Positions 6,735 to 12,508 of a stretch of 12,508 nt of DNA are shown here, one piece after another (position 1 is the first letter of the stretch; each line of letters begins with the position of its first letter). The stretch is taken from NCBI GenBank assembly GCA_030426065.1, contig JAUHZH010000019.1:1-12508 (forward strand), in the 5' to 3' direction. Position numbers and translations under genes: made by a program. The notes under the pieces are model-generated. The model saw only the letters and a list, made by a program, of their open reading frames with translations, did not search any database and was not told the DNA's origin. This DNA comes from Gammaproteobacteria bacterium. Its GTDB lineage: Bacteria > Pseudomonadota > Gammaproteobacteria > Xanthomonadales > Marinicellaceae.

Positions 6735-7196
6735 ATGAAACTCAGCCTTTTTATTGCCTTGTTTTGTGTTTTTGCTGCATCTGCAGAAGAACAGCCATTG
6801 GACATGAAACAACTCGCCAACACTTATTTTGAAAAAATGGTGGCCACACAGTCGCCGAAGGCAACGGCCAAGGAACTGGAAGCTTACTTGGCTTTGTTGG
6901 TTGATGATGTGGGTCACAGCCACCTGCCTTGGGAAACCGATGATTCAAGAACCCCCGATGGCAAAAAGCGGATGCGCGAAGGCATGACTTTTTATTTGGG
7001 TGCGCACACGGAGTACAAAGCAGAATTGTTGAATGTCTTTACCTTCAATGACTCAGCCGTAGCCATACGCTACAAACACCACGCCAAAGGCATCCATCCG
7101 CAAAACCAACAGGCCATTGAATACAGCAAAGTGATGATGGAAGTGTTGGAACTGGAAGGGAACCAAGTGGCGGTGATTCGAAAGTATCATGAATGA
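6735..7196 (+). CDS. Secreted NTF2-like (SnoaL-type) protein
   Basis: The protein has 153 residues. The start is the ATG at 6735, with AGGA at 6725-6728 six bases upstream; a TTG directly before it is less likely. Residues 1-17 are a clear Sec signal peptide (hydrophobic 3-15, cleavage after AASA). The rest fits an NTF2-like alpha+beta cone: helix 24-58 containing TYFEKMVATQS and YLALLVDDVGHSHLPW, a helix with KKRMREGMTFYLG near 77-89, then strands (ELLNVFTFNDSAVAIRYKHH, IEYSKVMMEVLEL, VAVIRKYHE). Members of this fold bind small hydrophobic ligands or act as simple isomerases; the substrate here is unknown. The final strand ending in KYHE is typical of SnoaL/nuclear-transport-factor-like proteins. 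Its stop overlaps the start of a 58-residue candidate gene. Confidence 0.75.
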   Translation: MKLSLFIALFCVFAASAEEQPLDMKQLANTYFEKMVATQSPKATAKELEAYLALLVDDVGHSHLPWETDDSRTPDGKKRMREGMTFYLGAHTEYKAELLNVFTFNDSAVAIRYKHHAKGIHPQNQQAIEYSKVMMEVLELEGNQVAVIRKYHE

Positions 7197-7365
7197 ATTC
7201 AGCAATGAAACCATCATAAAACGAAAAGATTGCAGTACCAATCACAAGAAAACCTGCGAGTCTTTAAAGCGTGGAATTTTAAAAGGTGAACAAGCCATAT
7301 TAAAAGGCCAGACCTGTTCGCATATAGAAGCAAAAGAAAAGCTAAAGAGGTGGCTGGATAACTAA
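7189..7365 (+). CDS. Candidate 58-residue protein with antitoxin-like C-terminus
   Basis: An ATG at 7189 overlaps the stop of the NTF2-like gene and opens 58 codons ending in TAA at 7363-7365. Residues 28-56 (RGILKGEQAILKG, QTCSHIEAKEKLKRWL) resemble the C-terminal helix pair of ParD/CopG-type antitoxins, in which a GxxxAxxG(x)TxSHEEAKxxLxxWL pattern follows the DNA-binding ribbon. The ribbon-helix-helix part is not recognisable in the first 27 residues, so this may be a decayed antitoxin or an unrelated small basic protein. Codons are A-rich (many AAA, ATA), unlike the neighbours. No ribosome site is visible; translation could be coupled to the upstream stop. No RelE/ParE-like toxin is next to it. 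Real expression is uncertain. Confidence 0.35.
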   Translation: MNEFSNETIIKRKDCSTNHKKTCESLKRGILKGEQAILKGQTCSHIEAKEKLKRWLDN

Positions 7366-7370
7366 CTGAA

Positions 7371-7532
7371 ATGCAAAGTAAGTTAAACACACAACACCCA
7401 CCCTTGCCTTTGCTGTTGGCCATGGTGGTCATTTGGTCTTCGTTTGACATGTTTACCGATGCCATGAAAGATTTACTTGCTCCAAGTCAGGATGTCAAAG
7501 GGATTATTATAGTGATTCAGGGTATAATTTAG
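7371..7532 (+). CDS. Candidate 53-residue hydrophobic small protein
   Basis: An ATG at 7371, five bases after the stop of the previous small frame, opens 53 codons to a TAG at 7530-7532. The peptide has one membrane-spanning stretch (LPLLLAMVVIW, residues 12-22), an amphipathic acidic part (FTDAMKDLLAPSQD) and a hydrophobic tail (IIIVIQGII). No Shine-Dalgarno is present before the ATG. It could be a small membrane protein or chance coding in a spacer of about 190 bases that otherwise holds only the candidate -10 at 7523. Its end overlaps that promoter element, which argues somewhat against it. Confidence 0.2.
   Translation: MQSKLNTQHPPLPLLLAMVVIWSSFDMFTDAMKDLLAPSQDVKGIIIVIQGII
7523..7528 (+). 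promoter_or_regulatory. Candidate -10 box for the five-gene operon
   Basis: A perfect TATAAT lies 29 bases before the ATG at 7557. The -35 position (about 7500-7505, GGGATT) does not match consensus, so this is supported only by the -10 and its position ahead of the operon. Confidence 0.35.
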
Positions 7533-7556
7533 GTATGCAAAAACCCCTTTGAAACC

Positions 7557-8180
7557 ATGCAGCCGTCGATCACATCATTTGCCAAGAACCACCCGTCCAT
7601 CATCTTGACCTTGAGCTACGCCTTGATCACCGCGATCGGGACAGGGTACAGTTTCTTTTTTTATCAGGCATTTGACATCAACATCCTCAAATTTGCTGAT
7701 TTGAGTGACTTTTTATTGGCGGCGATTCTTGAACCACGGACTTTGGCCTTGTTTGGGTTTGCTGTTTTCCTGTTGTTGGTGGCTTACGGCTTGGATGTGT
7801 ATTTCAGAAAACGATTTCAAGCCTATAGGAATTTTGTTGAAAACAGGTTGAAATCCAAATACACCGACCCCGTAACAATGTTCATCGTTGCTTTGTTGTG
7901 TACGGTGGTGTTGATGCAAGATTTGGCAAAGGAAAACGCTGATTCCATCAAAAACCAGGGCCATGACAGTTACCAAGTGGCCTTCGGTGAAAATGAATCA
8001 TTGAAAACATTCGAGCTGTTGGGAAGCACCTCCCGTTTTGTCTATTTGTATGATCGAAAAGCGCAGCAATCGCTTGTGGTGTCACCAGAGAACATCAGTT
8101 TCATGCAAAAACAGGTCAAAGAAACACCCAGTGAACCCAAAACGCCACCCATTGAAGAAGGCACAAAGCAGGCTGACTGA
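7557..8180 (+). CDS. Membrane protein of unknown function, three TM segments
   Basis: The protein has 207 residues, starting at the ATG at 7557 with a weak ribosome site. Three membrane segments are predicted by eye at about residues 14-36, 62-79 and 105-121. A basic segment (FRKRFQAYRNFVENRLKSKY, 83-102) between TM2 and TM3 should lie in the cytosol by the positive-inside rule. The C-terminal 85 residues would then be outside: a charged region with beta-strand character (FELLGSTSRFVYLYDRKAQQSLVV), ending in a Pro/Glu/Lys-rich tail. I recognise no family. It is the first gene of a tight plus-strand operon; the next gene starts two bases after its stop and is also a membrane protein, so the two may form a complex. 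Confidence 0.75.
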   Translation: MQPSITSFAKNHPSIILTLSYALITAIGTGYSFFFYQAFDINILKFADLSDFLLAAILEPRTLALFGFAVFLLLVAYGLDVYFRKRFQAYRNFVENRLKSKYTDPVTMFIVALLCTVVLMQDLAKENADSIKNQGHDSYQVAFGENESLKTFELLGSTSRFVYLYDRKAQQSLVVSPENISFMQKQVKETPSEPKTPPIEEGTKQAD

Positions 8181-8182
8181 CT

Positions 8183-9157
8183 GTGAAAATAAGGAAACAA
8201 CAGGTGCCGCTGCTGTTGCTTTTGAGCATGGCAGCGGTGTGGAGTTTTTATTATTTGAGCCATGGGTTCTGGAATGATTTTGGCCGCACCAAACCAGAAT
8301 GGTTGTTGTTGATCGATGGCTTGGTTGTTTTGCCTTTGGTCTGTTGGTTTTGTATCGACGACAAAAAACAAGCGGCTTTGAAAGCTTTGGTTTATGCCTG
8401 TTTGATCATTCTGCTTGGCAGCTTCATCATACCTGAGGCCAACCAAAACATTTGGCAGTGGCTCTCGTCAGGTCGTTTTGTGGTGCTGGCCTTGTTTTTG
8501 CTGTTCGAGTTGACGGTGATGATCACTGTGTTCGTGGCCATCAAGGCGGCTTTGAATGGTGAAGACGATCCAGATCAAGCCATACAACAACCGATAGAGC
8601 GCCTGTTGGGCTCTGGCTGGGTCAGTCAAATCATGGGCTTCGAAGCCCGAGTTTGGATATATGCCCTCTTCCATAAACGTGTCAACCACTCCGTATTTCA
8701 TGGCGAAACCCACTTTTGGGGTGATCAAAAAGAAGGCACAAAAAGTAACCTCTTGGGCTTTATGTTGATCATTGCTTTTGAAATCCCCTTGATGCATGTG
8801 CTGCTGCACTTCATTTGGTCACCGATGGCGGCCAATGTGGTCAGCGGATTGACGTTGTTCAGCTTGCTTTGGTTCACTGCTGAATACCGCGCCATCGCCA
8901 TCAGACCGGTTTCTGTAAGTACTGAAGCTTTGATCATTCGTTATGGTTTGTTCAACCCTTGGGTTTTGAAGTGGTCAGAAATTCAAAACGTTGAAGCGAG
9001 TCACGGTGTGGTTCATCGCCAAAAAGGTGTGAAACGCTATAACCTGTTTGGTGAGCCCAACATCAAAATCACGACAAAGGATGGGCAATGCATTTATTTG
9101 GGTTTGAACCAACCGGTTCAATTTTTGGAGTGTATCGGTGAGCAACGATTACATTGA
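8183..9157 (+). CDS. Polytopic membrane protein with PH-like C-terminal domain
   Basis: The protein has 324 residues with a GTG start at 8183, two bases after the upstream stop. Hydrophobic segments lie near residues 8-25, 41-58, 67-84, 98-122, 190-208 and 213-230, so about six TM helices. The stretch between helices four and five (about 123-188) is polar, with an acidic GEDDPDQ and a His-containing FHGETHFWG. After residue 231 the sequence reads like a bacterial PH-like (YdbS/YdbT-type) domain: an IAIRPVSVSTEALIIRYGL strand pair, a LKWSEIQNVEAS segment, and further strands (NIKITTKDGQCIYLGL). Such domains occur on membrane proteins of unknown role. No enzyme motif is visible. The 3' end overlaps the next gene by 20 bases, pointing to translational coupling. 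Confidence 0.75.
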   Translation: MKIRKQQVPLLLLLSMAAVWSFYYLSHGFWNDFGRTKPEWLLLIDGLVVLPLVCWFCIDDKKQAALKALVYACLIILLGSFIIPEANQNIWQWLSSGRFVVLALFLLFELTVMITVFVAIKAALNGEDDPDQAIQQPIERLLGSGWVSQIMGFEARVWIYALFHKRVNHSVFHGETHFWGDQKEGTKSNLLGFMLIIAFEIPLMHVLLHFIWSPMAANVVSGLTLFSLLWFTAEYRAIAIRPVSVSTEALIIRYGLFNPWVLKWSEIQNVEASHGVVHRQKGVKRYNLFGEPNIKITTKDGQCIYLGLNQPVQFLECIGEQRLH

Positions 9158-9485
9158 TTATTTGAAAGAGGTGCTCTCGCCTTTGGGCGAAATCAGCAGC
9201 CGTGCCATGTTCGGTGGTCATGGGATATACCATGATGGATTGATGTTCGGTTTGGTGGCTGATGAGGTCTTGTACCTCAAAGTGGACAAGGAAAACAAAG
9301 CTGCGTTTGAAGCCGAGGATTTGGGGCCGTTCATGTATCAAAAAAATGGCAAGGCCATGCCGATGAGTTACCATTTGGCCCCTGAAGTGATTTATGATGA
9401 TCCAGAAGCGGCCAAACATTGGGCCCAACTGGCCTACGATGCCGCCTTGCGCAACCGCAAACCCAAGAAAAAAGGAAAATCATGA
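9138..9485 (+). CDS. TfoX N-terminal domain protein
   Basis: The protein has 115 residues. The start is the GTG at 9138, supported by GGAG at 9127-9130, inside the end of the upstream gene. The TfoX/Sxy N-terminal domain fills residues 3-100: SPLGEISSRAMFGGHGIYHDGLMFGLVADE is the hallmark stretch (Gly-Gly-x-Gly with the MF pair), followed by LYLKVD and the KAMPMSYHLAPEV strand. The C-terminal TfoX domain is absent, as in the many stand-alone proteins of this family, so it should not be called the competence regulator TfoX/Sxy; its role is undefined. The tail is a basic KPKKKGK segment. Its stop overlaps the next ATG by four bases (ATGA). Confidence 0.88.
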   Translation: MSNDYIDYLKEVLSPLGEISSRAMFGGHGIYHDGLMFGLVADEVLYLKVDKENKAAFEAEDLGPFMYQKNGKAMPMSYHLAPEVIYDDPEAAKHWAQLAYDAALRNRKPKKKGKS

Positions 9486-9799
9486 AGAAATTGGATGCCT
9501 ATGAAAATTTGACCGAATTACAAATGGTCAAATCCGCGTTGGAAGCGGCCAACATCGCTTGCTTCATTAAAAATGAACATGCCATCGGCGCCATTGGTGA
9601 CCTGCCCTACACCGACACGTGGCCTGAGCTGTGGCTTCATGAGAAACGCGATTGGGATCGTGCGCAACAGTTGATTCAAACCCTCAAAACCCAACCCAAG
9701 TTACCCATGAGTGATTGGCAATGTCCAGAATGCCAAACCACGATCGAACGCGAATTCAATTTGTGTTGGTCGTGCGGACATGTCTTGCAATTGGGTTGA
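9482..9799 (+). CDS. DUF2007 domain protein with C-terminal zinc ribbon
   Basis: The protein has 105 residues, starting at the ATG at 9482 with AAAGGA at 9471-9476 five bases before it and ATGA overlap with the TfoX-N gene. A longer in-frame reading from 9419 is ignored. Residues 3-66 match DUF2007 (ENLTELQMVKSALEAANI, then a WPELWLHEKRDWDRAQQLI helix), a small ferredoxin-like domain called a putative signal-transducing protein; its function is unknown. Residues 78-100 form a zinc ribbon with Cys81, Cys84, Cys95 and Cys98 (CPEC...CWSC), likely to bind one zinc ion. The combination suggests a small cytosolic binding or adaptor protein. It is the fourth gene of the operon. Confidence 0.85.
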   Translation: MKKLDAYENLTELQMVKSALEAANIACFIKNEHAIGAIGDLPYTDTWPELWLHEKRDWDRAQQLIQTLKTQPKLPMSDWQCPECQTTIEREFNLCWSCGHVLQLG

Positions 9800-9813
9800 A
9801 ATCCATTAAAACC

Positions 9814-10305
9814 ATGAAAAAACCAGTCATTCGCCACTCAGAACCCACAGACATCTCAGCCATCAAGGCCCTGTATGCCCAACCCAGTTGTTATGCAGGC
9901 ACTTTACAGCTGCCTTTTGCTTCAGAGCAGTTGTGGCAACAACGTTTGAAAGAGCCCGCAGCCAACTTTGTCAGTTTGGTCGCTGTGACGGGAGACCAAT
10001 TGATGGGGCAGTTGGGCATGGAGGTGTTCACACACCCGAGAAGGAAACACGTGGCCAACATTGGCATGGCAGTGGACGAATCTTGCCGGGGTCAAGGCGT
10101 CGGAAAGGCCTTGTTATCGGCTGCCATTGACATGGCGGAACAGTGGCAAGCGGTGACGCGCATTGAACTTGAAGTCTATACCGACAATCCGGCAGCCATC
10201 AAGTTGTACCAAAACTGTGGGTTTGAGGTCGAAGGCACCGCCAAAAACTATGCTTTCAGAGACGGTGCCTATGTCGATGTGTTGTTGATGGCTCGCGTTA
10301 AATAA
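9814..10305 (+). CDS. aaaT: GNAT N-acetyltransferase, YhhY/AaaT-like
   Basis: The protein has 163 residues from the ATG at 9814; E. coli YhhY is of nearly the same length. It should transfer acetyl from acetyl-CoA to the alpha-amino group of an L-amino acid (AaaT of E. coli acts on Phe and Met). The resemblance to YhhY runs throughout: IRHSEPTDISAIKALYAQP at the N-terminus, TLQLPF near 30-35, THPRRKHVANIGMAVDE at 73-89, the acetyl-CoA loop RGQGVGKAL at 92-100 (Gln/Arg-x-x-Gly-x-Gly/Ala), IELEVYTDNPAAIKLYQNCGF at 117-137 and the ending AYVDVLLMARVK. An upstream in-frame extension to 9715 overlaps the zinc-ribbon gene in another frame and is not believed. It is the last gene of the operon; no obvious terminator follows before the convergent gene. 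Substrate is inferred from homology. Confidence 0.9.
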   Translation: MKKPVIRHSEPTDISAIKALYAQPSCYAGTLQLPFASEQLWQQRLKEPAANFVSLVAVTGDQLMGQLGMEVFTHPRRKHVANIGMAVDESCRGQGVGKALLSAAIDMAEQWQAVTRIELEVYTDNPAAIKLYQNCGFEVEGTAKNYAFRDGAYVDVLLMARVK

Positions 10306-10320
10306 ACCAACCAAAACTCA

Positions 10321-10509
10321 TTAAATCGAAGATTCAGAAACGTCTTCATCACGGTCATTTTCATGTGGTTTGATCATCAATTCGTCAAAACAATGAGACA
10401 GAATCATCACTTCAAACATCAAGACCAATTGACTTATGGCAGTCATGATTACGAACTGCAAAATAGTATTGTCGGGTATGGCTTCCAAGAGTTTTCCTGT
10501 TAAATAAGG
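10321..10509 (-). pseudogene. Out-of-frame 3' part of the frameshifted membrane protein gene
   Basis: This stretch continues the gene at 10500-11051 in the -1 frame. It begins with PYLTGKLLEAIPDN, then has a hydrophobic helix (ILQFVIMTAISQLVLMFEVMILSHCF) and an acidic tail (DELMIKPHENDRDEDVSESSI), the usual end of such membrane proteins. There is no ribosome site or natural start for it alone. Joining it to the upstream part near 10510-10513 gives an uninterrupted protein of about 243 residues. Confidence 0.65.
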
Positions 10510-11051
10510 AAAACAATCACCAAAAAAAACAACATCCATTTGTGGTTTTGTCCCGCATCCCAAACGTCTCCCAGCGAGTCTCCGTTGCTGACAGCCAGTG
10601 AAGGGAATATCATCACCAAACGACTGGCGACAACACCCAATATCAGCATGGGGATGAAGGCTAAAACAATGACCGACATTTTCCCGCCTCCTGAAAATAA
10701 AGAGCCAAAAATGCCAATAAGAAACACGCCAAACATCAAAACAAGGAAAAAGCCCATCATGGCCAAAAAGAATTTAAAATCTTCTGGTTTGAAACTGAGC
10801 ATGTCTTTGAATTGATTTTCACCCAATAAAATACAGCGGTGAATGACCACTGCCAATTTGGCATATAATAATGCAAACAGGAGTCCCCAAATAATCAAGC
10901 CAAAGTTCCCAGAAGGCGTAAACACGTGAATCATGAGCATGACCATCAGCACGGCGACGCCAAAGAATGACAACCCAGCTGCGATATAAAAGCCAAAATT
11001 TTGACTGAATGACTCCCAAGCCTTTGCAACGACAGACATTGAATTGACCAC
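10500..11051 (-). CDS. YciC-like multi-helix membrane protein, frameshifted
   Basis: The gene starts at the GTG at 11051, chosen because AAAGGAG lies six bases upstream; the ATG at 11039 has no site at the right distance. Four full membrane segments are seen near residues 18-42, 49-70, 91-118 and 124-147, and a fifth starts at WMLFFLVIVF (171-180), where an early stop follows (total 183). The layout, with SLGDVWDAGQNHKWML before the last helices, is that of YciC/glycerophosphodiesterase-membrane-domain proteins, usually about 240-250 residues. The missing last helix and tail lie in the -1 frame just downstream (10321-10509). The break falls next to a T8 run and a T4 run on the coding strand. 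So this is a frameshift mutation, a sequencing error or, less likely, programmed slippage. The start codon is divergent and adjacent to the PLP enzyme gene. Confidence 0.7.
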   Translation of the reverse strand: MVNSMSVVAKAWESFSQNFGFYIAAGLSFFGVAVLMVMLMIHVFTPSGNFGLIIWGLLFALLYAKLAVVIHRCILLGENQFKDMLSFKPEDFKFFLAMMGFFLVLMFGVFLIGIFGSLFSGGGKMSVIVLAFIPMLILGVVASRLVMIFPSLAVSNGDSLGDVWDAGQNHKWMLFFLVIVFLI

Positions 11052-11052
11052 G

Positions 11053-12000
11053 ATGAACTCCTTTCAAGAAAGCAACAATTGTACATCAAAGATGAACAAC
11101 CTTGTTGAATCGTTTGTCTGTCAGAACATCTCCTGTCAAGTGTTCCGCAGTGATTTGAACCACCCTGTCATCCAAGGCAACAAATGGTATAAGCTTAAAT
11201 ACGCCATTCAAAAAGCTTTGGACGACAAAGTCAGCACATTGCTTACCTTTGGAGGTGCGCACTCTAACCATTTATTGGCCACGGCTTTTGCTGCCAAAGA
11301 AGCAGGTTTGCATGTGGTGGGTGTTGTTCGCGGAGATGAGTTGGCTGATCGCCCGGATCTGTGGTCAAGAACTTTGATCCAATCAAAAGCCCACGGTATG
11401 GCATTGGTTTTTGTCAGTCGCAGTGATTATCGCCTGAAAGAGCGATCTGAGCCGGTACAAATTCAATTACAACAACACCCCAATCACATGTTGATTAACG
11501 AAGGCGGCACTGGCCCTTTGGCAGTCAAAGGGGTGGTCGACATGATGCACGACATGGCAGCTCAACTCACCAATCCACCAACACACCTGTTTTGCCCTGT
11601 GGGAACGGGTGGGACTTTGGCAGGTGTGGTTGAGGGGGTTGCCCAGTTGGGTTGGGCGTGTCAGGTTTGTGGGGTGGGTGTGTTGAAAGGTTTACACGGT
11701 GTAAAAGGTGATGTTTTACAATGGCTTACACCGGCCGCAGGTGAAACAGAATGGTCAGTCTTGGATCAATACCACCACGGAGGCTATGCCAAATCGACGC
11801 CGGCATTGCGACAATTTGCGGTTGATTTTCAACAAACACACGGCATACCATTGGATAAAATTTACAACGCCAAATCCTTTTATGCCATGAATGACTGGAT
11901 CAAACAAGGTCGCATTTCAAACCATGACCGACCGATGATCATCCACACCGGTGGCTTACAAGGCGGCACTTTCGGAGCAACAGATGAACCCAGTCATTAA
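11053..12000 (+). CDS. ACC deaminase/D-cysteine desulfhydrase-like PLP enzyme
   Basis: This is a fold-type II PLP enzyme of the ACC deaminase/D-cysteine desulfhydrase group; 315 residues from the ATG at 11053. Visible motifs: GNKWYKLKY with Lys44 as the expected PLP Lys (family GNKxRKLxY), TFGGAHSNH near 68-76 (cofactor and carboxylate binding), CPVGTGGTLAG (phosphate-binding glycine loop), LDKIYNAK in place of the usual LDPVYTGK, and IHTGGLQGG at the end. It is the short form of the family. Replacement of Arg by Tyr in the GNKWYK motif and of KRDD by FRSD just before it may alter the substrate. Known members release ammonia from ACC or D-cysteine; the substrate here is not certain. The start could instead be TTG 11044 or ATG 11092, none with a good ribosome site. 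It overlaps the cupin gene by 17 bases. Confidence 0.88.
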   Translation: MNSFQESNNCTSKMNNLVESFVCQNISCQVFRSDLNHPVIQGNKWYKLKYAIQKALDDKVSTLLTFGGAHSNHLLATAFAAKEAGLHVVGVVRGDELADRPDLWSRTLIQSKAHGMALVFVSRSDYRLKERSEPVQIQLQQHPNHMLINEGGTGPLAVKGVVDMMHDMAAQLTNPPTHLFCPVGTGGTLAGVVEGVAQLGWACQVCGVGVLKGLHGVKGDVLQWLTPAAGETEWSVLDQYHHGGYAKSTPALRQFAVDFQQTHGIPLDKIYNAKSFYAMNDWIKQGRISNHDRPMIIHTGGLQGGTFGATDEPSH

Positions 12001-12346
12001 CCTCAAAGACAAAGCCAAGCTGTTCAGTGAACATTGGTCGCCCAAAGTCGTTGCTGAGCTGAACGATTACCAGTTCAAATTGGCCAAACTGAAAGGTGAG
12101 TTTGAATGGCACCAACACGATGACACAGACGAAGCTTTTTTGATTCAATCGGGCCAGTTGACCATTGAGTTACCGGATGGAAAGGCGGTACATTTGAGCG
12201 AAGGGGAATTGTTCATCGTGCCGAAAGGGGTGATGCACAAACCGGTGGCCAAGACCGAATGCACGGTGATGATCATCGAACCGAAAGGCGTGATCAACAC
12301 CGGTGAGACAAACGAACGCACAGCGGAGAACGACGTATGGATATAA
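11984..12346 (+). CDS. Small single-domain cupin
   Basis: The protein has 120 residues. The start is the ATG at 11984, with GGAG at 11974-11977 six bases upstream, inside the end of the PLP enzyme gene. The cupin barrel shows motif 1 as WHQHDDTDEAFLIQSG (His43, His45, Glu50) and motif 2 as GELFIVPKGVMHKP (His85), a full 2-His, Glu, His metal site. Such small cupins bind Mn, Fe, Zn or Ni and act as dioxygenases, isomerases or sensors; the ligand here is unknown. The tail contains a Thr/Glu-rich GETNERTAEND segment. It overlaps the PLP enzyme gene upstream by 17 bases and the RidA-like gene downstream by 10, so all three should be translated together. Confidence 0.9.
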   Translation: MNPVINLKDKAKLFSEHWSPKVVAELNDYQFKLAKLKGEFEWHQHDDTDEAFLIQSGQLTIELPDGKAVHLSEGELFIVPKGVMHKPVAKTECTVMIIEPKGVINTGETNERTAENDVWI

Positions 12347-12508
12347 AGCACATTTCTTCAGGTTCAGAATTTGAGCAAAAAATTGGGTATTCACGTGCCG
12401 TGGTTTGCGACGGTTGGGCCTTTGTTTCAGGCACCACCGGCTATGATTACAGCGACATGAGCATCAGTGATGATGTGGTGAAACAAACGGAACAATGTCT
12501 AAAGAACA
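12337..12508 (+). CDS. RidA (YjgF/UK114) family protein, 3'-truncated by window edge
   Basis: Only the first 57 codons are in the window. The ATG at 12337 overlaps the cupin stop by 10 bases and is preceded by GGAG at 12325-12328. The sequence reads like the N-terminal half of a RidA-family protein: KIGYSRAVVCDGWAFVSGTTGYDY covers the first strands and the SGTTG turn, followed by the DVVKQTEQCL helix. RidA-type proteins form trimers that hydrolyse reactive enamine/imine products of PLP enzymes, such as 2-aminoacrylate, to keto acids and ammonia. The Arg that marks active members (Arg105 in RidA) lies beyond the edge, so whether this is an active deaminase cannot be judged. Its place next to a PLP lyase-type enzyme fits that role. 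Confidence 0.85.
   Translation, partial: MDIKHISSGSEFEQKIGYSRAVVCDGWAFVSGTTGYDYSDMSISDDVVKQTEQCLKN

Noticed and set aside
7214..7465. Minus-strand frame of 83 codons with a hydrophobic centre in the spacer
   Set aside because: Opposes both candidate micro-genes, has no ribosome site and shows no recognisable pattern; the plus-strand readings fit the operon direction better.
8042..8809. Minus-strand frames of 134 and 113 codons opposite the membrane protein genes
   Set aside because: Gln/His-rich mirrors of hydrophobic helices; no start signals and they oppose a compact operon.
9138..9485. Naming the TfoX-domain protein as the competence regulator tfoX/sxy
   Set aside because: Only the N-terminal domain is present; full regulators carry a second C-terminal domain.

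Overview
The window looks like ordinary chromosomal DNA of a Gram-negative gammaproteobacterium of moderate G+C content. The basis is a type II PyrC dihydroorotase numbered almost exactly like the E. coli enzyme, a YhhY/AaaT-type acetyltransferase, a stand-alone TfoX N-terminal domain protein, REP-like palindromes of gammaproteobacterial type, and several Sec signal peptides. A secreted protein ending in FADDFE recalls Marinicella and Xanthomonadales-related genomes, but that is a recollection, not a proof. I see no tRNA, rRNA, CRISPR array, prophage, transposase or integron.

Layout. Positions 3-2124 hold two co-directional HEAT-repeat genes (the first cut by the window edge), closed by a clear intrinsic terminator. 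Positions 2279-3337 hold a Trp-rich protein I do not recognise, preceded by a short inverted repeat. It converges on a secreted beta-propeller-like protein (3454-4389, minus) across a perfect REP-like hairpin. Next are a YhbQ-like GIY-YIG protein (4550-4849, plus) and a small secreted protein (4882-5346, minus). A repeat-bearing spacer follows (5347-5633, two different palindrome families), then pyrC (5634-6671, minus). pyrC is divergent from a secreted NTF2-like protein (6735-7196, plus), and the two share a palindromic -10 region.

Positions 7189-7556 hold two very short candidate genes, one of them with a tail like that of a toxin-antitoxin antitoxin. A compact five-gene plus-strand operon follows (7557-10305): two membrane proteins, the TfoX N-domain protein, a DUF2007/zinc-ribbon protein and the YhhY-like acetyltransferase. 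A membrane protein gene on the minus strand (10321-11051) is broken by an apparent one-base frameshift.

The window ends in a translationally coupled plus-strand trio (11053-12508): an ACC deaminase/D-cysteine desulfhydrase-like PLP enzyme, a cupin and the start of a RidA-family protein. This is the most coherent functional unit. A PLP enzyme that can release 2-aminoacrylate sits with a member of the family that removes reactive enamines and imines. Nothing here is convincingly a new defence or mobile system. The items most worth a second look are this trio, the frameshifted gene, the unassigned Trp-rich protein and the two micro-genes.
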